Shown here piece after piece: positions 58,528 to 64,000 of a stretch of DNA of 64,000 bases. The stretch lies in assembly GCA_022578965.1 (NCBI GenBank), contig MU400543.1:124001-188000 (forward strand). Direction: 5' to 3'. This DNA comes from Xylaria sp. FL1777. Taxonomy: Eukaryota > Ascomycota > Sordariomycetes > Xylariales > Xylariaceae. Under the pieces are notes generated by a model. The model was given only the letters and a program-made list of their open reading frames with translations, was not told the origin of the DNA and did no database searches. Every line of letters begins with the position of its first letter. Position 1 is the stretch's first letter. The position numbers and the translations under genes are program-made.

Positions 58528-61500
58528 TTTGAACAATTAGAACTACAACACCGAGCAAGGAATTGTCAGGAGAAGCGAATAGATAAGTAGGTAAATGAGC
58601 GAATGTGGTGAGAGGGGTGGAGAGTAGGAAGGAGGATTGTAGTATGCATGAGGCGTTGGATAGCTTTATATATTCAACTCGCCTTGCAGCTCAGCTCAGT
58701 CTCTTCCTCCGCAAGCCCATTACCCATGATCAACTGCCCAGCCTTGGGATCCTGCATTATGACTACAGAAAGGGTATTAGTACAGGGTTAGGGCGCATTT
58801 CAACCAAAATAGAACCTATAGCGTTTCTTGTGGATGAGGCTGACTGTCTACTGTGCCATCGATGCCCCGGAGAACGTGGAGGTGCCGAACAGATTCTTAG
58901 TGTCCCTGGAGAAATCAAGCTGACTATGATCAACTGCTTTGGCTAGTATTAGCCAATGTCGGAGAGTTCCATATATCCCTATCCTGGTTTGGAGTTGAGA
59001 CGTCTGCCATCCGCATGTACACTACCAGTAGTTGGGGACTTAGTGTCGGCCTAGTTTGCTCGTTGGTTTATAGTGTTGCTGCTTTGATCAAGTAGCCTAC
59101 ATAGCACATAATAGCTGAGGTGATCAGATAGTGTTGCTTTTTTTGAACCTTAGTATACTCTGCTGCTCTGCACATTCAAGAATTCCACGACGTAGTATAC
59201 TACAGTTCACATTACATCTACTCGTATACAGGTACAATACATAGCAAACAATGCTCCATATCTCAATCATGACCGGGGCCCCTGGATGTGTAGGCTACTA
59301 CCGAGATATGACATAAGACGCCAAGACCTAAGGCCAAAATGAAGTTAGACTAACTAATAAAATTTCAAGGTTTGTGGTTTAAGTAAACTCCAAGCACAGG
59401 TGATTACCAGGCGCTCAGCTAGTGTAAGTGAGGTCGAGATTTGTCAACCGTAGGAGAGTATAGCGATTAAAGCTTGGGAGGCAATTAGTTATTAGAAGTG
59501 TAACTACTAATACTCAAGTGCCACCACAATAAACGTCCAAGCTGCTAGTGTAGGCATTGTATTGGCATAATTTTCCAAACTCATGAAAAGGCGCCCCTTT
59601 TCTGTAGGATTTCTATGGTGCACTTCTAGTGCATAAGCATAATTTTAAAATGAGCAACTCATCCACACGGCAGGGGTGCAGTGGAGTTTCGAACTTGGAA
59701 ATGCCGATCGGTGCTTGGGTAAGAAGATAGAAATTCCTTCTGCATACAAGGCACCAACCTAAGTACCTGCTTCGCCTGCCAGTCTAACGCCGTTACAGAT
59801 GAGGTTGCGCACTTCTAATATTAGTCATCCTGATCAGAACTCGGGGCAATGCGCTACCTTTCCACATTGTTACCCGATTATTATCCCCATAATTGACTCC
59901 TAAGTGATTATTCATTGTGTCCATATGAAAAGTGAGTATATAGGTATTCAGCTTCAGTATGGCTCGAATACACTGACCCTGCATGTTCCCCAAAATCTTA
60001 CCACTTACATCGTAGTGTACCTAGCCCGGATAGATCGACCAGTCTTGTCCATGCCATGAGTAGCAGACAAGTAATCCAAACCAGACGATGGAACGACCGT
60101 GATTAGGTAGCGTGGGTATGTGGATATAGCCCGGACCTCAAGACTGTCGTGATGGTCTTCGCGCCGCCCAAAAGGGAAGTCCCGTTCTAATTTTTAGTCA
60201 TCCTCATTCGATTTGACATATGATAGCCTTCGCCGGCAGTAGTGTACTTCTATAAGACTGGTTAGCGTCCATGGCGTGTTGTCCATACTATTGGATGTCT
60301 TAAGAATGAATGCTGCTCGGATTCTTTGAACACGTTCTTGGGACTCGCCGCCAAGAGCCAAGGCAATGAGAGCTGACATTGGACAGTCAGCGACTCGGAA
60401 GCGCGTCGATGAACTGGAAATCTCGCACCGAGCTCTCTGTCTATTCGTCGGGTTTGATCTTTCGCATCACGTCGAGTACTGTAATCCCACCACTCGTGAC
60501 CTTTCTACCCTGCAACTTCTTCTACTAGTCCGCCCCTTGCTAGCATAACTTGGACGTCGACTACGCCTCGGCAAACTGGGATAGTTATCGTATTGCCATA
60601 TACCAAGTGGCTGTATTGGTATTGTTGTCTCCCTTGATATCTAGGCCAAGTCTCGCTGGTGGATAGTGTATAGGGGATAGGGGCGGTAGTAATGTGGCTA
60701 CTGCTAACCAAGCAGTTGTCGATTGTTTTAGCTGTCCTTGATATATTGGCCTTCGAGACCATGCATTATGCAATTGCGCCTTTCATCTTCGTCATTTCCA
60801 TTTGGGTTATCGGCTAAAGCATCGTCTTGTTCTGGTTTAATTAACTGGACTATTTTCCTAAAGAGGATCATAGCGATCAACCATCACTCTCAATCTTGTC
60901 GTTCGCGGAGCACTCTTAGATCTTCGGATCTGGGGTATTGATCCCCCCTTAGGACCTGGTCTTCGGTGACTCTGTCCTCACACTGTTGGGCGTGGTCCCT
61001 TAATAAACCATGATACGGTATAACCTATAGCTTCAGCAGTCCTGTTAAAATTTGTCAGATACCAATTCCCTACGCGACCCAGACCCCTTCAATGGCGACA
61101 CTAAGGACATCAAGAAACGCCAGACGGAATTCCGTTCCTGGAAAGCCGGCGGAGGGGTGCGAGTATGCGTGGATTATCGCGGCCTGAAAGAGTGAAGTTG
61201 CTATGATACTGGTCGTGTTCCACATATACTCTGAAGTAGTCTGCTAGAGAACGCTAGACTTGTGGACCGAAGATCGAGTATATTAACTGTTGCTAATTGG
61301 AGTCCTAGTTATAGGCGAATGGATACTGACATTGACCGTGGGTCGGCCTGATCTTCGAAGAAACGATGACTCGCTTTCATGCGTCATCGACTATGGTGAA
61401 CACACTTCAACGTCCGAGGTGCAGAGGTACCATTCGGAAAAGGGATCATTTTGCTGCGGGGGCTCGATCAGGTCTTTTCGCCGTGAAAGGGATAGTGGTA

Positions 61501-62747
61501 TGCTGTTCCCATCGCCGTCGCTGCTTTCGTGGCTCTTGTTGCGTTCGATATTTGCCATGTCAAATATAACGTGGTGTGGTTGTTGAGACTGTCGGAAGAC
61601 GGCTTATCATCAATGACAAGCCGTTTAAAGTGATTCCCATTCAACGTGGGTAGCTCTTTGGAAGGACTCTGAATCACATAAACTTTGCCTATTGGTTATT
61701 TTGCCCCTACTTGTCTTTAGTCTTGTCAGTCTCATTTGTGACCATATGATCTTGCGACCTATGAAGACCTGAAGGGTATTTAGCGCATGTTCATCTCAAG
61801 AAACTGCGCTATGTAATACATGAGAAAGGACATAATAAGGTCAGGTCAGCTCTGTTTACTGGGGGCAACGGCAGTATTATAAGGGGAAAGCCTCTTACTG
61901 TTTGGTTATGAGGCGTAATCAGCATAGGCCTATATGCTGTTATTTTTAGGGCCACTGAAGTACTGTTGCGGCGCAGACAGCAGCCCTAGGTATATCAAAT
62001 ATTAGTTTAGATAGCCATTCAGGTGGCCATCCGGGTTCGCATGTACTTAGGGCTGATCTGGGTACTACTGGTGCTCTATTTGATTTTAAGCCGACAGCTG
62101 GCAAATGCAGTCAGCCTAAACCGGGATTCTTCATCGAAGCGAACCAAACGAAGTTGAATATTATCCTTGCTCGTCTACTTGAAGTACGGATAAACTAAAC
62201 GGATACGATAAACTCTAGCCTAAGCAGGTTGTTAGTTGTCTGTGTATTACTATGGTACATGAGTAATTCTATCAATAGCTTAGTCCTAAGTATGTATCCT
62301 TAGATATTACCTGATTGCCGTCAGTTTATGGACTCGAATTCGAATCGCCTTCAATAGAGTTGAGCCTCATTAAAAAAAAAAGTAGGTATCATATGTTATG
62401 CTTGGTTGTCGACCTTGCACCTAAAGAATGAAAACAACGAGCTAAAACTGGTACACATGAAGCCCAGGGCGTTCAAATCTGCCAATTTTTAGGCATTGTT
62501 CAAGTTACGTTCAAAAATTAACCGTTCTTTCTCATCTGTATAAGATTTAGCTAGGTAGTGAGATGGATAATGAAGCGTGACTGGCATAGGAACTTGAGCG
62601 CTATAGGGGTTAATAAAAAGGCACCAACTACGCAACGAAGCAATGATGTTTTTGTTGTCTCTGTCCTGCAGGTAATTTATAAAATCATATGTATGAATGG
62701 ATAGATGTTATAGCAAGAAAAAGATACACAATGGTACCAAAAGACAC
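58528..62747. other. 4.2 kb gene-free region with a retroelement relic
   Basis: No intact gene is supported. The only identifiable coding trace is a reverse-transcriptase fragment at 61139-61192. Other open frames (60366-60548, 61290-61586, 61366-61569) lack family features. The sequence is repeat-poor and moderately AT-rich, as expected for decayed transposon sequence and promoter. Confidence 0.45.
61139..61192 (+). mobile_element. Ty3/gypsy-type reverse transcriptase relic
   Basis: An 18-codon stretch reads WKAGGGVRVCVDYRGLKE and then meets a stop codon. The GGxRxCVDYRxLN pattern is the first conserved block of Ty3/gypsy reverse transcriptases. No convincing continuation, integrase or LTR pair was found within the flanking 2 kb, so this is a short, decayed fragment. 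Chance occurrence of such a pattern is unlikely but not excluded. Confidence 0.5.
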
Positions 62748-62839
62748 TGGACGAACGGGGAATTGAACCCCGGACCCCTCCCAGACGCTGTACTCTTCAG
62801 TGATGCGAAGGGAGTATCATACCCCTAGACCATTCGCCC
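62748..62839 (-). tRNA. tRNA-Ala (anticodon CGC) with a 20-nt intron
   Basis: On the minus strand the sequence folds as a full cloverleaf. The acceptor stem is GGGCGAA paired with TTCGTCC, including the G3:T70 wobble, the alanine identity element. The D arm is GTC/GAT, the anticodon stem CTCCC/GGGAG, and the T arm CGGGG-TTCAATT-CCCCG; the discriminator base is A. The anticodon loop reads TTCGCA, then 20 intron bases, then T, giving anticodon CGC with the intron at the canonical 37/38 position. The mature length is 72 nt before CCA addition. Confidence 0.9.
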
Positions 62840-63455
62840 GAGTCACCAAATGGACCTGAATGATTGTCATGTGATTCGATGGAGGCTGTGCGTTCTAACG
62901 ATCGAAATATAATTACCTCGGCCGCTATATGTTGACACTGTACCAAAATCCGGTAGCCAGGTACTTAAGTACATCAGGCTTGATAAATACAGTGTGCCCC
63001 CTATCTAGTACTGTACTGCTACCAACGGTACCTCCACTACGCAAGAACCGCAAGAACCGCAAGAACCATACCTGCCTATCTGCCTACCTTAGGCACTTAG
63101 CTGCAGTCCAGATCTGATATTTCCCGCCCACTCGTGAACAATCTGTTAGATGATATGATTACGCCATAATCCCGTTATTGTGCAACTGGTTTGAGCAGAG
63201 CTGTTATGCGCCAATGCCACCTCGATGGCTCCTGATAGCGGTGCGCGCTTGACAGGCGTTTGGTGAGCTTCTCCCCGACCTCCTGAAGCCTTGCATATTT
63301 ATAGCAAGAGCAAAAAAAAGAAGAAAAACAACGACAACGACAACGAGAAAAAAACATGTCCCGCTAATTGGAGAAAAGGTTCTTAGCTTCGTTTGCTTGG
63401 CTAGTATATTCCTCGCAAAGACACGCCTTGATCAGTACATGCTCACTTTCCGTAA
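62840..63455. other. Spacer right of the tRNA
   Basis: About 600 bp without a supported gene. It includes the tRNA upstream region, the 9-mer repeat at 63041-63067 and an A/AAC-rich tract near 63310-63355. Confidence 0.5.
63041..63067. repeat. Three-copy 9-mer tandem repeat
   Basis: The unit GCAAGAACC is repeated three times exactly. Confidence 0.9.
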
Positions 63456-64000
63456 TCTAAGGGAGACTTGCTGACGAGGTATTCAGATCAGCCACGTTTA
63501 TCGTCCTTCTTACTGCTTCTGATTTCTGGCTCGTCGGCTTTTGTCGTGAGTATATTTTCAAAATGGCTTCCAGGAGCACATGGAAGATTTGGTTTGTTTG
63601 TCCGTTCTTGGTCGTGTGAAGGCGAGGCAGTTAACGTGGTTATAGATTCCGACACTGTCCTGAAGGTATCATTGTCTTCCTTGCCTCCAAGACCACGGCG
63701 ATTTTACGTACCTTGTATTATTATCCTCGTCATTTTCAGACTTGAGCTTTCTTACAGAGGTCTGCAAGATTTTCAATGCTCCGCTGCAGGCATCGAGGTC
63801 AGCATCCCCCCTATGAAGCAAGCAAGTAATGTAACTGACTCCGTCACACAGGCATTTCTGCCGTTGTTATTGGTGGCTCATAGGTTCTTCTCTCATCGTA
63901 CACCACAGATAGAATCAGATGAGCCCGAAGACATGTGGGGAAGCGTGTTAGAGGACTTCAAGATTTGGCTCACGGGCTCACCTTTTATGCTGCTCCTCGG
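63456..64000 (+). CDS. Possible partial gene, open to the window end
   Basis: Not recognised. One plus-strand frame has no stop for 181 codons, from 63456 to the window edge. Such a run is unusual for spacer DNA here. The first ATG in this frame is at 63813 (MKQASNVTDS), and downstream it reads VTQAFLPLLLVAHRFFSHRT and SVLEDFKIWLTGSPF, which looks protein-like. An alternative start in another frame lies at 63563 with good context (CAAAATGGCT, reading MASRSTWKIWFVCPFL), which would need introns; possible sites are a GTATCA donor at about 63667 with a TTTTCAG acceptor at about 63741, and an ACACAG acceptor at about 63853. Exon structure cannot be settled from this truncated piece. Confidence 0.3.

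Overview
The window is nuclear DNA from a filamentous ascomycete (Pezizomycotina, most likely a Sordariomycete). Genes are split by short GT-AG introns (about 50-190 bp), are carried on both strands without operons, and are separated by long non-coding spacers. The gene set (PRC2 methyltransferase, Pil1-type eisosome core, GH43 enzymes, PaxM-type monooxygenase, secreted DUF8021 protein) is typical of that group. Fifteen protein genes are supported, most of them rebuilt here by joining exons so that reading phase and family motifs agree. Two weaker protein candidates and one intron-bearing tRNA gene are added.

Layout. 0.9-5.4 kb: SAGA acetyltransferase GCN5 (-), then a compact pair, oligosaccharyltransferase subunit OST5 and 9-1-1 clamp subunit RAD1 (+). 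7.6-8.1 kb: a doubtful small membrane-protein gene. 8.1-13.8 kb: a gene desert rich in simple repeats. 13.8-16.0 kb: a 738-residue disordered fungal protein. 18.7-20.2 kb: a secreted GH43 arabinanase-like enzyme. 23.6-24.9 kb: eisosome protein PIL1/LSP1 (-). 27.4-30.9 kb: EZH2/KMT6 H3K27 methyltransferase (+). 31-38.9 kb: a gene-poor, AT-rich stretch with only a PaxM-like FAD monooxygenase (-) and a secreted DUF8021 protein (+). 38.9-43.7 kb: nucleotide-excision-repair nuclease RAD2/XPG (-), divergent from the NatC subunit NAA38/MAK31 (+). 44.5-53.7 kb: an intracellular eight-exon GH43 beta-xylosidase, an aldehyde dehydrogenase and a SDR with a mitochondrial-type presequence, all (+). 54.3-55.1 kb: a 220-residue protein with an N-myristoylation signal (-). 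57.7-58.5 kb: a secreted HD-domain, cyanamide-hydratase-like protein (-). 58.5-62.7 kb: a spacer with a retrotransposon relic. 62.7 kb: tRNA-Ala(CGC). From 63.5 kb a reading frame stays open to the window end.

How the genes relate. Most are independent housekeeping genes. Two groupings deserve attention. The first is the xylosidase-ALDH-SDR run, which could serve pentose or alcohol oxidation. The second is the AT-rich 31-38.9 kb island, where accessory genes lie between conserved PRC2 and DNA-repair genes. No complete biosynthetic cluster, CRISPR array or intact transposon was seen. Family assignments come from recognised motifs, not from database searches.
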